NCBI GenBank assembly: GCA_905221605.1
Contig: CAJNDS010002169.1
Location: forward strand, 415,967-479,966
Reading direction: 5' to 3'
Source: Symbiodinium natans
Lineage: Eukaryota > Sar > Dinophyceae > Suessiales > Symbiodiniaceae
DNA length: 64,000 nucleotides
Shown here: one piece after another, positions 20,535 to 29,545 of the stretch
Numbering within the stretch: the stretch's first letter is position 1
Layout of the letters: the number at the start of each line of letters is the position of its first letter
The notes under the pieces: model-generated
Databases searched by the model: none
What the model was told of the DNA's origin: nothing
Seen by the model: only the letters and a program-made list of their open reading frames with translations
Position numbers and translations under genes: made by a program

Positions 20535-23531
20535 TTAAAGGAGCTCGGGCGGCCACTGACATTCGGCCAACAGCCACCCAGCATTGCGACCGATCTCCAG
20601 ACGCGACCGCGACGGCCAGTCTGCCGGATTCGCATCTGTCGAGATTCGATCGATAAAGGCATTCACGCCTAACTCAAGAGCGAGGTTCCAGAACACCTCG
20701 ACGATTGATGCAACATCTTCCCGAGCTGAATATCCTTTCACGAGCGCAGCCTCAACTCCTTCGGAGTCAATGAGAAAGACTACGTCCCTGCCTCTCAGGA
20801 GATCGCGAAAGGTGTAGAGGGCCAACACCGGGGCGATCAGCTCGACTGGGAAGATCTGGCTCTTTCGTGGAATCCACTTCTTGATCACATTCTCGGGGAT
20901 CGGCTCGGAGACTTGGAAGGGGGCCGGAGACCTTCTATCAAAGACCACGATGCCGATCCGCTCTGGATCAACTTCACCCTTCCGGAAGTCGGGCGCGAAC
21001 CCATCCGTGAAGACCACCACATCCGCCTTACGTTCTGTTCGCAGGTCGATAGGCCTTGGTGGTCCTGCCGAGATGAGCCGCTTCCAGTGCTTCAAAGCGC
21101 GCACGATCTGGGGCGTCAGGAGCGAGCGATCACCTCCTTGATCTCGCGAGTACTGGCGCTCAGACAGCGGTCGGAAAAAGGCTCTTCCTACTTTCCCCCA
21201 GAGCTGGCTCGCTCCGAACATCAGCTTGCCTTTGAGCTTGCCAGCCGAGCCAGCGTCCAACACTCCCGCGGTCAGGTACGAGTCGATCAGCTCGATGAGC
21301 TCCTGCTTCCGTTCTTTCTTGATCTCGAGAATCATCTGCTCCAGATTATAGGTCACCCCGAGGATCACAGGCGCCGCAGTCTTCTGGAGCTTCTTGGCGT
21401 CGAACTGTGCTCCTAGAAGCCAGTGAACGGTGATCGCAACCTCGTGGGCGCTGTCGATCGTCTCCTCGACCTCGAACCCGCACTTGTCGTCGTAGAAGTT
21501 AAAGGACACGAGCCCGAAGATCTTCTCGAGAATCTCGTTAATGGCCGCCGAACGGCGGTTGTAGTTGTACACCGCCGAGACGAGGCCGAAAGAGTGACCT
21601 ATCATCACAAAGAACTTTGTCACGCCTGAAGAGGGGTCCTTCAGACAGATCACGCTGAACTTGCGGTGGCCAGGGGCTATCGGAACCTGCCGATAGGCTT
21701 TCCTCTCGTCAAGGACCCACCCTCGCAACTTCTTGCCACCGCAGCGCGTCCTGAGCTCGCGCAAAGCCGCCACGTTCAAGTCCGTGGACGGCAGCTGGAG
21801 CTTCTCTACGATCTCGGTGATGCGGTTGATCAGATTCACAGTGGCGCTGTCGCATCCTCGGACCTTATTCTTCTGCACCACTGCGAACCGCTGAGTGGGG
21901 ATCCAATTGTCCGCTCCCACAAACAGAGACACCTCCTCGATCGAAGAGAACGGTCCCGCCGCCGATCCTTCTGCCACATCCTCCATCGACGATGCCCACA
22001 GCGAACGTAGATCGTCCGAGACAGGAACGCTGTCTGCTCGGAGGATGACCTTCTTTCGAATCTCCCAGGCCCGATCCATTGCTTCCTGCACAGGGATGAC
22101 CTTCTGCGACTTCTCATAGGCCGGCCATCTGTGCGAAGGCAAGATCCGGCCCACGATAGGAAAACCATGCAGCAAACACTTGACCAGATCTTGATCCGCC
22201 GAACGTACGAATCGCAGGAATTGATCGTACAATGCGACATGGCATGTACGACCGAGCTCACATGGATGACCGTCCGGAGCGCCGCGAAGCAAGCATCGAA
22301 GGTGCCGATCAGGTACTTGTTCGATCCAAGAGGCTGTAACTGGCAACAACCGATGCGCTTCACGGCGCCACCAGTCCAGATCATGGCTGCGAGCACGTGG
22401 CACTGCATGACCCTGGAGAGCCACAAGATTGATGTTCCGTAGCATAGTCTCTGTCAGTGGTGGAGGAACAGAGAACGGGTGGGACACCTGCAAAGCCCAC
22501 TCGACGGCAACGCCCGGCTCCACTTCATGTGTGAGTAGAGGACGAATGGCCCCCCGCTTCATCTGATAGCCTGCAGCTTGAGCGAGCTTGGCGGCCGCCT
22601 CTTGTCTATGCTGCCTGAACTTCGCTTCCTCGCCGAGCGGGCGCTTTCGGACATCATCTTGGTGCACCAGTTTGAAAGACTCGGCAAACTGGGGCGTGCG
22701 ACCGCACAGGATGTGGTGAATGCAGCGAGCCAAGGCCGAACACAACTGCGGTGGATAGACCTGCGCTTGGCGCGTGCGGAACACCCACTCACCTTGGACA
22801 CGATGGCGTCCACGTAGCGGCACATGCCCATGTCCACCTGAGCAGCGGAGACCTACTTCGTGAAGTGCTGCGTGGGACACAAGGAAGGCAGTCGGCTTCA
22901 TGTGCTCGGAACCGAACTGGCATTGATCACAGACCACCCACTGCAAACGCCATCGCTTCACGAGATGGCGTAAGCGTGGGACTCTCCACATCAAGCTGTT
23001 GGCGGGGTTCTCTAGCACGAAGTCGGATCCTGCAGCGAGCAGCGCCTCGATCAGGTCGAGCGAGAGCGCCAGGAGACGATTGCCGGTGTCAAGTTGAGCC
23101 TGTTCGTTTGCGGTAAGCTGCCCGAGCCCCATAGGATGCGCTTTCGAACGAAGCGGCCTGGGGCCGGGAGCCGGGATCTTCCTTGCATTGCTGAAAGAAC
23201 CGCATGGGGTTCCAAAATGCACCAGACGAACGGCTCCGACACGAATGAGCTGCGTGACAAAGGCCAGCAATTCAGGATCCTCAATGTCCGCTGCCTGGAT
23301 CACATTGCCCTTGACTTCAATCTCAATGGGTGGGAGGGTGGGGACCCCGAGCGCACGAAGTTGCTGCGTCAAGCCCGCTTCTCCTGCGAAGATCTCCAGG
23401 AAGAATGGGCCCCGCGCAGCGACCTCAGCCACATTCCTGGGAACATCCGACCATTTCTTCCAACATGCAGATGACTCGCCCCGATCGGACTTCAGCTGCG
23501 AACAAACAGCTTCAACTGCCGACCGCGGCAC
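20535..23531 (-). CDS. Pol: cytosine-C5 methyltransferase-like domain + reverse transcriptase + RNase H
   Basis: A 998-codon open frame. Residues ~43-240 look like a C5-methyltransferase core: motif I FFLEIFAGEAG (SAM loop), motif IV FGTPCGSFS with the catalytic Pro-Cys at 109-110, motif VI FVLENP at ~171-176, then FGSEHMKPTAF. Residues ~545-790 are reverse transcriptase: motif A WVLDERKAYRQVPI (Asp 608), motif B GHSFGL and catalytic FYDD (680-682). Residues ~836-985 are RNase H with VVFTDG (Asp 843), PVELIA (Glu 897), LIDSEG (Asp 922) and NPADWPSR (Asp 971). All catalytic residues are present. The frame starts at GTG with no usable ATG before the methyltransferase core. It is in the same frame as Gag, separated by one TGA at 23,604-23,606, so expression as a Gag-Pol readthrough product is likely. 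The stop at 20,535 abuts B1. Confidence 0.85.
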   Translation of the reverse strand: MPRSAVEAVCSQLKSDRGESSACWKKWSDVPRNVAEVAARGPFFLEIFAGEAGLTQQLRALGVPTLPPIEIEVKGNVIQAADIEDPELLAFVTQLIRVGAVRLVHFGTPCGSFSNARKIPAPGPRPLRSKAHPMGLGQLTANEQAQLDTGNRLLALSLDLIEALLAAGSDFVLENPANSLMWRVPRLRHLVKRWRLQWVVCDQCQFGSEHMKPTAFLVSHAALHEVGLRCSGGHGHVPLRGRHRVQGEWVFRTRQAQVYPPQLCSALARCIHHILCGRTPQFAESFKLVHQDDVRKRPLGEEAKFRQHRQEAAAKLAQAAGYQMKRGAIRPLLTHEVEPGVAVEWALQVSHPFSVPPPLTETMLRNINLVALQGHAVPRARSHDLDWWRREAHRLLPVTASWIEQVPDRHLRCLLRGAPDGHPCELGRTCHVALYDQFLRFVRSADQDLVKCLLHGFPIVGRILPSHRWPAYEKSQKVIPVQEAMDRAWEIRKKVILRADSVPVSDDLRSLWASSMEDVAEGSAAGPFSSIEEVSLFVGADNWIPTQRFAVVQKNKVRGCDSATVNLINRITEIVEKLQLPSTDLNVAALRELRTRCGGKKLRGWVLDERKAYRQVPIAPGHRKFSVICLKDPSSGVTKFFVMIGHSFGLVSAVYNYNRRSAAINEILEKIFGLVSFNFYDDKCGFEVEETIDSAHEVAITVHWLLGAQFDAKKLQKTAAPVILGVTYNLEQMILEIKKERKQELIELIDSYLTAGVLDAGSAGKLKGKLMFGASQLWGKVGRAFFRPLSERQYSRDQGGDRSLLTPQIVRALKHWKRLISAGPPRPIDLRTERKADVVVFTDGFAPDFRKGEVDPERIGIVVFDRRSPAPFQVSEPIPENVIKKWIPRKSQIFPVELIAPVLALYTFRDLLRGRDVVFLIDSEGVEAALVKGYSAREDVASIVEVFWNLALELGVNAFIDRISTDANPADWPSRSRLEIGRNAGWLLAECQWPPELL

Positions 23532-23603
23532 GGCATCTATGGTGGGAGCAAAGGCTGCCGACCGTGGAGGCTCCCAGCAACCCGGTGGCTTTTCGAGCGG
23601 TTC

Positions 23604-24905
23604 TCAATGGTTGCCATGGTACGGGTGCTGTTGCCCGCACGCCACACACACATGGCTGTCTCTGCAGTTGTCACCAAACCGGCAGCCCAACGAGCAGTTG
23701 TACCATGGGCATCTCTTCTTTCCCGAGTAGGAGAAAGACAAGATCTTCTTCCACTCTTGCTCCGGAACACGGGAATCCTTGGTTGACTTTTGTTTGGTAC
23801 GATCGCCTTTCTGCTCCTTGCCTCCCTTCTCAGGAATCGTCTCTCTGTCCTTTTCTTTGGCCTGCTTGAGCAAGAGCTTCATCTTCTCACGGCGGTTGCG
23901 GTTGCGCTTTGTCTTCGAAGCCTTAGTCGGGGGCGTCAGCGGGCTGCGCGATCGCGCCCGCTTCTTTGGCGTCTCCCCTACTTCAGCTTCGATCTGCCGG
24001 AACTTCTCGAGCTCGGCAGCCGATCTCGCATCATTCCAAAGCTGCTTGTAGTTGGTGAGAACCTCGAGCAAGGCCGAAGAGAAAGTGCCGAACGACTTTC
24101 GACGGTCGTTGTTGAGCGTGTAGACCTTGCGGCGAATGAGCCGATCGGCTGCCAGCAGGACCGCCAGCCCCCGATTCTCGTGCCTCCATTCTTCCAGCCC
24201 TGCGAGGTAGCGTAGGGGGCCTGCTGCAGTCGAGAACTCGCAGACGTTCAGGTACTCGAGAGCCATGAAGAAAGCATGCAAGCGATCCATGACATTCGAC
24301 TCGGAGCTCACGGCGCCCTTTGCGTCAACCTGAACGACCCGCAAGAGATCTTCAGACGTCTTAGCCAGGTTGGCTGTCTGGACGATCGTCTCGCTTCGAA
24401 CTCTCATCTCTGCCACTTCGTAGAAGGCGACCGCGCCATGCACCATATAGTCCCGGTGGATCCGCTCGACGAACTTTCTGTGCGGCTCACGGTGATACGT
24501 GAGCAGCATGTCTGGATGTGCTTGAACAAAGACTTCCCGAAACTCCGCGTGGTCCTCACCCGGGATCTCGGGCACTTTGTTGGGCTCCTCTTCCATCCTG
24601 GCTCTTCTAGCAGAGACGTGCTCTTGCAGCGTCGAGGCTGCCTTCCAAACGGCCGCCAGCTGCGTAAGCGCGAGCTCTCGCTTCGCCGCAGTATTGCCAA
24701 ACTTGGTCTCGTCATCGACGATCGCCTTCACGGTCGTCTTGACGGACGAGATGGAATCACCCAGCATCGCCAGCCGCTCGATCGACGTCAAACCCGAAGC
24801 CGCCAAGAGCAAGCACAGGTCAGACTCAAGCTTCTGCCGGCCGAAGATCTGGCGGACTGCGAGCTCTGGAACTTGATCTTCAGGGTACTTAGTGCGATCC
24901 ACCAT
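23604..24905 (-). CDS. Gag-like protein with C-terminal CCCH-type zinc finger
   Basis: ATG at 24,905, 433 residues, stop TGA at 23,604-23,606. The N-terminal ~330 residues are predicted mostly helical (LESDLCLLLAASGL..., VWKAASTLQEHV, FFMALEYLNVCEF), as in capsid-forming Gag proteins. A Lys/Arg-rich basic region follows (KKRARSRSPLTPP, TKRNRNRREKMK), a probable nuclear-localisation and RNA-binding segment. The last ~40 residues hold CPWYNCSLGCRFGDNCRDSH, a C-x4-C-x3-C-x5-C-x3-H finger, then CVACGQQH. The position directly upstream of Pol and in the same frame supports a Gag role. Gag identity is inferred from position, basic region and finger, not from recognised family similarity. Confidence 0.65.
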   Translation of the reverse strand: MVDRTKYPEDQVPELAVRQIFGRQKLESDLCLLLAASGLTSIERLAMLGDSISSVKTTVKAIVDDETKFGNTAAKRELALTQLAAVWKAASTLQEHVSARRARMEEEPNKVPEIPGEDHAEFREVFVQAHPDMLLTYHREPHRKFVERIHRDYMVHGAVAFYEVAEMRVRSETIVQTANLAKTSEDLLRVVQVDAKGAVSSESNVMDRLHAFFMALEYLNVCEFSTAAGPLRYLAGLEEWRHENRGLAVLLAADRLIRRKVYTLNNDRRKSFGTFSSALLEVLTNYKQLWNDARSAAELEKFRQIEAEVGETPKKRARSRSPLTPPTKASKTKRNRNRREKMKLLLKQAKEKDRETIPEKGGKEQKGDRTKQKSTKDSRVPEQEWKKILSFSYSGKKRCPWYNCSLGCRFGDNCRDSHVCVACGQQHPYHGNH

Positions 24906-25092
24906 GGGTCCTTACGGCGTCGAAAGTCCTAACCCACGCAGAGCAGCCTATGGACCGAGCCGCAACTGCAGAGGCGACCTTACAGAACCTGAACAGGCAC
25001 GTGCTTCAGCGCGCTTCTTAACAGCAAAATAAGGCCAAAAGAAGCAGCGAGCACCCCCCTTCCCAGGCCCTGATTAACAAGAAGACCGCAGG

Positions 25093-26466
25093 TCAGAACT
25101 GAAAATTGTGCGCGCGCGCCACGTCCGGGCGTTCACGCGCACAATGTTTGCACAAAAGGGTGACGTCGGGCAGCAGGTCGCCGATGTGTTCACAATCGGC
25201 GGCTGTTGTGCGGCCACATGCTATGGCATTCAAGTCGTCTGCAGCGCAAACGTGGATCTTGTACTCGTAAGAGGAACCCTTCTTAGGCGTCTTCATGAAG
25301 AACCCCACGATCGAGGGCTCGACCTCGATGCCATCATCGACCAGGTCATCTTCGCGGATGCATCTGGGAACACATGCTTGACGGTATTCCTGCACGATCT
25401 CTTTGATCATATTGGCTGGCACCGAAGTTCGAGCACGAGCGTACTTGAGGACGAGCGGGCCAGGATTTTTCCAATTGGCCTGTAGTCCAATGGCATCTGG
25501 TTGCTTTCCTTGCTGGACTGCCTGGTCCAACAGCGTCACACGAGCAGAGTGCCAAGTGAGCAGCAAGATCTCGGCGAGCACCACTGCTGAGACACCATTC
25601 TCGTTCGCCACGCGCCACACCAGGTGATGCAGCCACTGCAGCGAACGAGCATAAGTTGGCGGATGAGCAGCAAAACGATCAGCCGAGTAGAGTTCTGGTA
25701 GCCAGAAATCTCGATCGAGATTGTCCTTGAAACAGCTGTGGAACAAGTCCCAGCCAATTTGCAGCCATTCAACTCCTGAAAAGGAAACACGAGGCACCAG
25801 AAACTTAGTACCCCGGCGCTTTCTTTCAGTCTTGGTCTGCCAAGAGACGCCAAAGATGCCCTCCTCGTGGATCTCTAGCTCTGACGGGCGAACATGAACA
25901 GCATCATCAAATCGGAGCGATGCCATGATCATGCAAACCACCCACCATATGAAAAGTCGCGGTGGCACCGGTTGCTTCTCATCCGTGACGAACTTTTCCA
26001 TGGCGACCACGACCTCGAGCGGGTAGGGCGGCGCCTCCTTCAGCGGCTTGCCCCGCTTGTCGAACACTTGCTTCTCGAGGGACAGGATCCTGGCACTATC
26101 CACGTCTGGCAATTCGATATCGATTCGGAAGGCGACCCATTTGAGAGCTGTGCGGAGCGATGGGATGACCGAAGGTCCACATTCCTTAGCATCCAAATCC
26201 AGAAGATATTTTAGGAACTTTTCTTCCGTCATCGGATAGAAAGGAATGGCCGCGAACGCGGCCCAGCTCTCGAACTTCTCGAACCGGCGAATGTGTCCAG
26301 CCATGGTCGTGGGTGCGCCAGACGTGAACACCAGATTGCGAAGACGTGCTTTTTCTCCTGGAGAAAGGACCGACGGAAGCTCAATCGCTTCAGAGATTCC
26401 GGCCCACTCGCCTGCTCTCTTCTGGATGTCCTGAAGCCGCTGAGCCCATCGTTGCTTCTCGCCCAA
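25093..26466 (-). CDS. Tyrosine recombinase (integrase) of the retrotransposon
   Basis: 457 codons. An N-terminal helical DNA-binding domain (around MAGHIRRFEKFESW, residue ~55) is followed by a catalytic domain with Arg in MASLRFDDAV (185), a Lys in TKTERKRRG (~212-216), the HxxR box in TWHSARVTLLDQA (306-309), Trp in ANWKNPG (332) and the nucleophile Tyr in VLKYARAR (342). The C-terminus has a CGRT...LLCKHCAR cysteine pair. These are the five hallmark residues of tyrosine recombinases, which would insert a circular DNA intermediate without target duplication. The frame has no ATG near its start (26,466 is TTG) but is in phase with ORF2, separated from it by a single TAG at 26,476-26,478. 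An ORF2-recombinase readthrough product of about 609 residues is therefore possible. Confidence 0.82.
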   Translation of the reverse strand: MGEKQRWAQRLQDIQKRAGEWAGISEAIELPSVLSPGEKARLRNLVFTSGAPTTMAGHIRRFEKFESWAAFAAIPFYPMTEEKFLKYLLDLDAKECGPSVIPSLRTALKWVAFRIDIELPDVDSARILSLEKQVFDKRGKPLKEAPPYPLEVVVAMEKFVTDEKQPVPPRLFIWWVVCMIMASLRFDDAVHVRPSELEIHEEGIFGVSWQTKTERKRRGTKFLVPRVSFSGVEWLQIGWDLFHSCFKDNLDRDFWLPELYSADRFAAHPPTYARSLQWLHHLVWRVANENGVSAVVLAEILLLTWHSARVTLLDQAVQQGKQPDAIGLQANWKNPGPLVLKYARARTSVPANMIKEIVQEYRQACVPRCIREDDLVDDGIEVEPSIVGFFMKTPKKGSSYEYKIHVCAADDLNAIACGRTTAADCEHIGDLLPDVTLLCKHCARERPDVARAHNFQF

Positions 26467-26475
26467 CTCTTGATC

Positions 26476-26922
26476 CTAGAGGGGAGAGCTGGAATGAGCA
26501 GCATCTTGGTTGAGGGCTTTGGTGGCAGATCTGGGGAGCTTAGGTGGCGGAGCGAGCAAGTTGCCGAGCACAAGCGATCGTTTGTCACGAGCAACTTGCA
26601 CAGGAGGCTCTCGTCGATCCACTTGTCCAAAACCCAATTGAAACCCCAAAGACCTGTCAACCAAGGTTTCGGCAGCCTTCGACAAGACCCAAAAGTGTTC
26701 GAGCATGTTCAAGCGCTCGATCACAATGTCGTGGGCTTCTGAGCTGTCGACTGTCAGCAGCTGAAGGATCTTGGCAGAAAAATCTTGCTCTGAGGAGCAT
26801 TCGAGAGAATTCACTAAGATCAAATTGGATAAAATTGAAAGGCGGACCGCTTTGCGGAACTCATCGTCAAAGCGGTTGAAAGCGAGCAGCTTCTCAACCC
26901 ATCGATCAGAGGAGGCAGCCAT
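26476..26922 (-). CDS. ORF2, N-terminal part of an ORF2-recombinase reading frame
   Basis: ATG at 26,922, 148 codons to TAG at 26,476-26,478. It reads MAASSDRWVEKLLAFNRFDD and is helical, with no recognised domain. It is in frame with the recombinase, the two being separated only by the TAG plus three codons. The arrangement fits readthrough, or a recent nonsense mutation in a formerly continuous gene. Confidence 0.55.
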   Translation of the reverse strand: MAASSDRWVEKLLAFNRFDDEFRKAVRLSILSNLILVNSLECSSEQDFSAKILQLLTVDSSEAHDIVIERLNMLEHFWVLSKAAETLVDRSLGFQLGFGQVDRREPPVQVARDKRSLVLGNLLAPPPKLPRSATKALNQDAAHSSSPL

Positions 26923-27507
26923 GAAGGCAGCTGCACAACACAGTCGCTACTCCTCGAAACGAACCGAGAACCTTCGCGGGAGATTGGCCTCAAGGAGAGC
27001 GACGCGTGCGCGGCGACCCGGAGCCGACGACCCCTCGAGCGATCGAAAGGAGAGAAACGATACCCCACCCTCCCAGCGACCACCGGCACCCGACCTAGAA
27101 AGGACCTCTTTGCCCAGAGAGAACGAAAAAGTCGAGCAAGACGGGGGTCGCGTGAGGGAGGAAAGAACCCCAAATGGCAAGTTTAGACCCCAACAAAGCA
27201 ACTTGCAGGAACAACTGCATGCTTGAACAAGCGGAAGTCTGAACTGCTATTGGAGCTCGGCCGGCCTTTTTCACTACCCTTCACGGGCGTATCAAAGGCT
27301 GGTTTGTGCTCTTCGCGAGCTCAGCACAGGTTCCGAACCACCGAGCGGCTTCAGAGGTTGAAAAACAGAAGCGTCAACCTACCGCTGGGGTTCAGCACCA
27401 GCGCTGCGACCAGTTCCTCATGCGACCGAGCGGCCCAAAACTCAGAAGACGAAAGCCGCGATCAGCCGCAAGAGCGTCTGGTACTCGTTGAACTTGTCGA
27501 CGAGCTG

Positions 27508-29471
27508 TCAGGCCGAGCCATCCAAGCTTGTCTGACCTGCTGGGCCAAAGGAGCGAGGAGGCCCTGTGGGAGCTGCCGTCTGCGAAGAGGCTGGTTCTTG
27601 AAGTGCACCCTGTTGATCGACAGACTCCACCTGAACAGTCGATGGCCGGAAGGCGGCTTCTTGACGGCGCAGGACCTCGGTGAAGACCTGGGGGGTGATC
27701 GCTGCAGTGGTGCGAGAGACCCGCATGTCTGCTCGATACTCATCACGAGCGTCGCGGAAGCCTTCTTCTTCACTTCCACGGCGAACCGCCGACATCGAAC
27801 CAAGGTCGGAGGTTCTCAGGTCGAACCGATCCTGCGCTGTCGAGGGCTCGGCTTCCTGGTCCACGAGCGCCCTAGCCTCTGCCTGCGTTTGGAGCTGTCC
27901 TGCCGCCAGCCTTGCTGCTTCGTTGGCGATCGCAGGTGGCCCAGAGAGACGAACTGCGCGTCGAACTCGTCCTCGTGGCTGCGATGCGCGATCGCCGCCT
28001 GGTCCACGTAGTGCGGCGCCATGATACGAAGCTTCGAGCGAGCTCGGAGGTGAAAGTCGGCCGGGTTGAGCATCTCGAAGTGGCACGCGAGCACCCCAGT
28101 TTGATGATCCTCGGTTGTCTCGGAGTTCCTGAACCAGGGCGCAAAGATGGTTGCCATCTGCGCAAACTGCTGGACCTGATCAGGTCCCTCCACGCGAGCG
28201 CGCTGACCACGGCAGCGCTCGATGGTGTTGATCAGCGCTGGTCCTGAGATATGACTAACAGCCAACCAGGTTCCCGGGACCGACACCCGACCGCATTTCA
28301 GGTCGATCCTGTTGTTCGCGTCCCGAAAGCGGAACTCGACCCGATCGGCATCGTTGCCCAAACTTTCCGGCGATGACCGATCGGTCACGCGGAGCTCGCA
28401 GTTGCACCGACCGTAGTCCCCTGCCACGACCGTGCCATGGGGGCCCACCGAGTAGCTGCGACCGCCGACCTCGAAGGAGAAGACGGAGACCTGCCAACCA
28501 CGGAAGACCGCCACGACGAGCGAGGGCCTGAAGCGACCACGCCTGGCATCCTTAATGAGCGACTCGTCGCAGAACTGCTGCTGGACCGTCATGTCGGAGT
28601 CGGAGCGGTAACCTCGAAAGATCCAGTGGAACAGCACTTCATTGCCATTGAAGAACTTCACGTCCACGTACGTGGCAGTGGTGCTGTTCATCAGCGGCCA
28701 GACGAACGGCTGGAACGCTTCGTGGCTCAGAGCTTGAGCCGTTGCGCTGTCCCAAGCCGCACAAGTGGCCCCTGTCCTGGATCCGATCGTGAGGACGAGC
28801 ACCGCCTTGACCCCATCCAGCGTGTAGTTCGCGAACAGCGAGCATTGGAATCCCGAGCTGGGAGGCATCACTTGATCCCGCTCGGTCAACACATTGATTG
28901 AGCTCGCAGCATTGCTCATGATCTCCTCGACGAGCCAGTTCTGGAAGGGCGAGATGATGCGATCGTCGCGGTTGTCGAGGATGATCATGCTGTTCTTGGC
29001 CACGTCGAGGGAGTCCACGATCGCCTCGGCGACGAAGTCGGGCTTCCTCATCTCGAACGGATTGTGCACTGCGGCAACTCGTTGGCCCGATCCGGCAGAA
29101 CCGGAGCCACCACGATTGTTGCCACCATATCCAGCTCCTCGACGGTCATCTCGACGATCACCTCGACGATGGTCTGCGTTCCACGAGCGCTGGCCCCAGT
29201 CCCACTGATCCTGCTGCTGAACCGGTCGATCTCCCCAAACCACATCGCCTTGAACATCGGGAGCGTAGTGGCCCAGGTTGTGTTCTTCACCTTCGGCGAC
29301 CGGTTCGAGCGGAACAGGGTTCGGGAGCACAAAACGCCGCGGAGCTCCAGGGAACGACATTGCTTCTTCCCAGGCCCTATTTCTGCACCTGACCGGTTGC
29401 AAAAATCTCAACGGGCGCCGCAGACCGATCGTCTTGCAGCCAAAATGGCCACGATCGATCAGCGGCCTCAT
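27508..29471 (-). CDS. ORF1 of the retrotransposon, unknown function, one frameshift
   Basis: The first ATG (29,471) lies within repeat A1; a later in-frame ATG (MSFPGAPRR) may be the real start if the leader is removed by splicing. The frame is open to 27,816. Near 27,935 the coding-like signal shifts to a neighbouring frame that continues to 27,508 (PPAIANEAARLAAGQLQ, then a Gln/Pro/Ser-rich tail), so one frameshift is likely. The protein has an Arg/Asp/Gly-rich N-terminal segment (RRGDRRDDRRGAGYGGNN) and a globular middle with beta-strand-like sequence (TYVDVKFFNGNEVLFHWIF). The family is not recognised; an RNA-binding or capsid role is only a guess. Confidence 0.5.
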
Positions 29472-29545
29472 GTCATCAAGTGTGAACACACTGCTTGTAA
29501 AGTGACCACCCTAACCCAGACCAACCTTACCGGTGTTAGGGAGAC
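29395..29545 (-). repeat. Terminal repeat A1 (5' end of retrotransposon)
   Basis: This 151-bp segment matches 20,005-20,155 at 150 of 151 positions. It starts (in sense) GTCTCCCTAACACCGG and contains the spliced-leader-like stretch and the first ATG of ORF1. Confidence 0.9.
29433..29453 (-). other. Spliced-leader-like sequence in repeat A1
   Basis: The sense strand reads CGTGGCCATTTTGGCTGCAAG. The published dinoflagellate spliced leader contains CGTAGCCATTTTGGCTCAAG, so the two differ by one substitution and one inserted base. It is 70-115 nt into the element, upstream of ORF1's second in-frame ATG. It may be a relic of a trans-spliced transcript. The same stretch is present in A2. Confidence 0.45.

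Larger units (their letters stand above)
19182..29545 (-). mobile_element. Tyrosine-recombinase retrotransposon (DIRS/Ngaro-like) with split direct repeats, methyltransferase-like Pol
   Basis: In sense order (right to left) the element reads A1 (29,545-29,395), ORF1 (29,471-27,508, one frameshift), ORF2 (26,922-26,476), tyrosine recombinase (26,466-25,093), Gag-like zinc-finger protein (24,905-23,604), Pol (to 20,535), B1 (20,516-20,156), A2 (20,155-20,005), Cys-rich ORF (20,081-19,536) and B2 (19,534-19,182). A1 and A2 differ at one base; B1 and B2 differ by one 8-bp duplication. This A-genes-B-A-B order is the split-direct-repeat plan of PAT/Ngaro-type elements. An alternative is a full element and an internally replaced non-autonomous element joined head to tail. 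The repeats' near identity and the intact Pol argue for recent mobility. The right edge abuts telomere-type repeats. No target duplication is seen, as expected for recombinase integration. Confidence 0.8.

Noticed and set aside
27816-28024. Plus-strand ORFs antisense to ORF1, Gag and Pol
   Set aside because: Shadows of a GC-rich coding strand; no domain or motif recognised on the plus strand.
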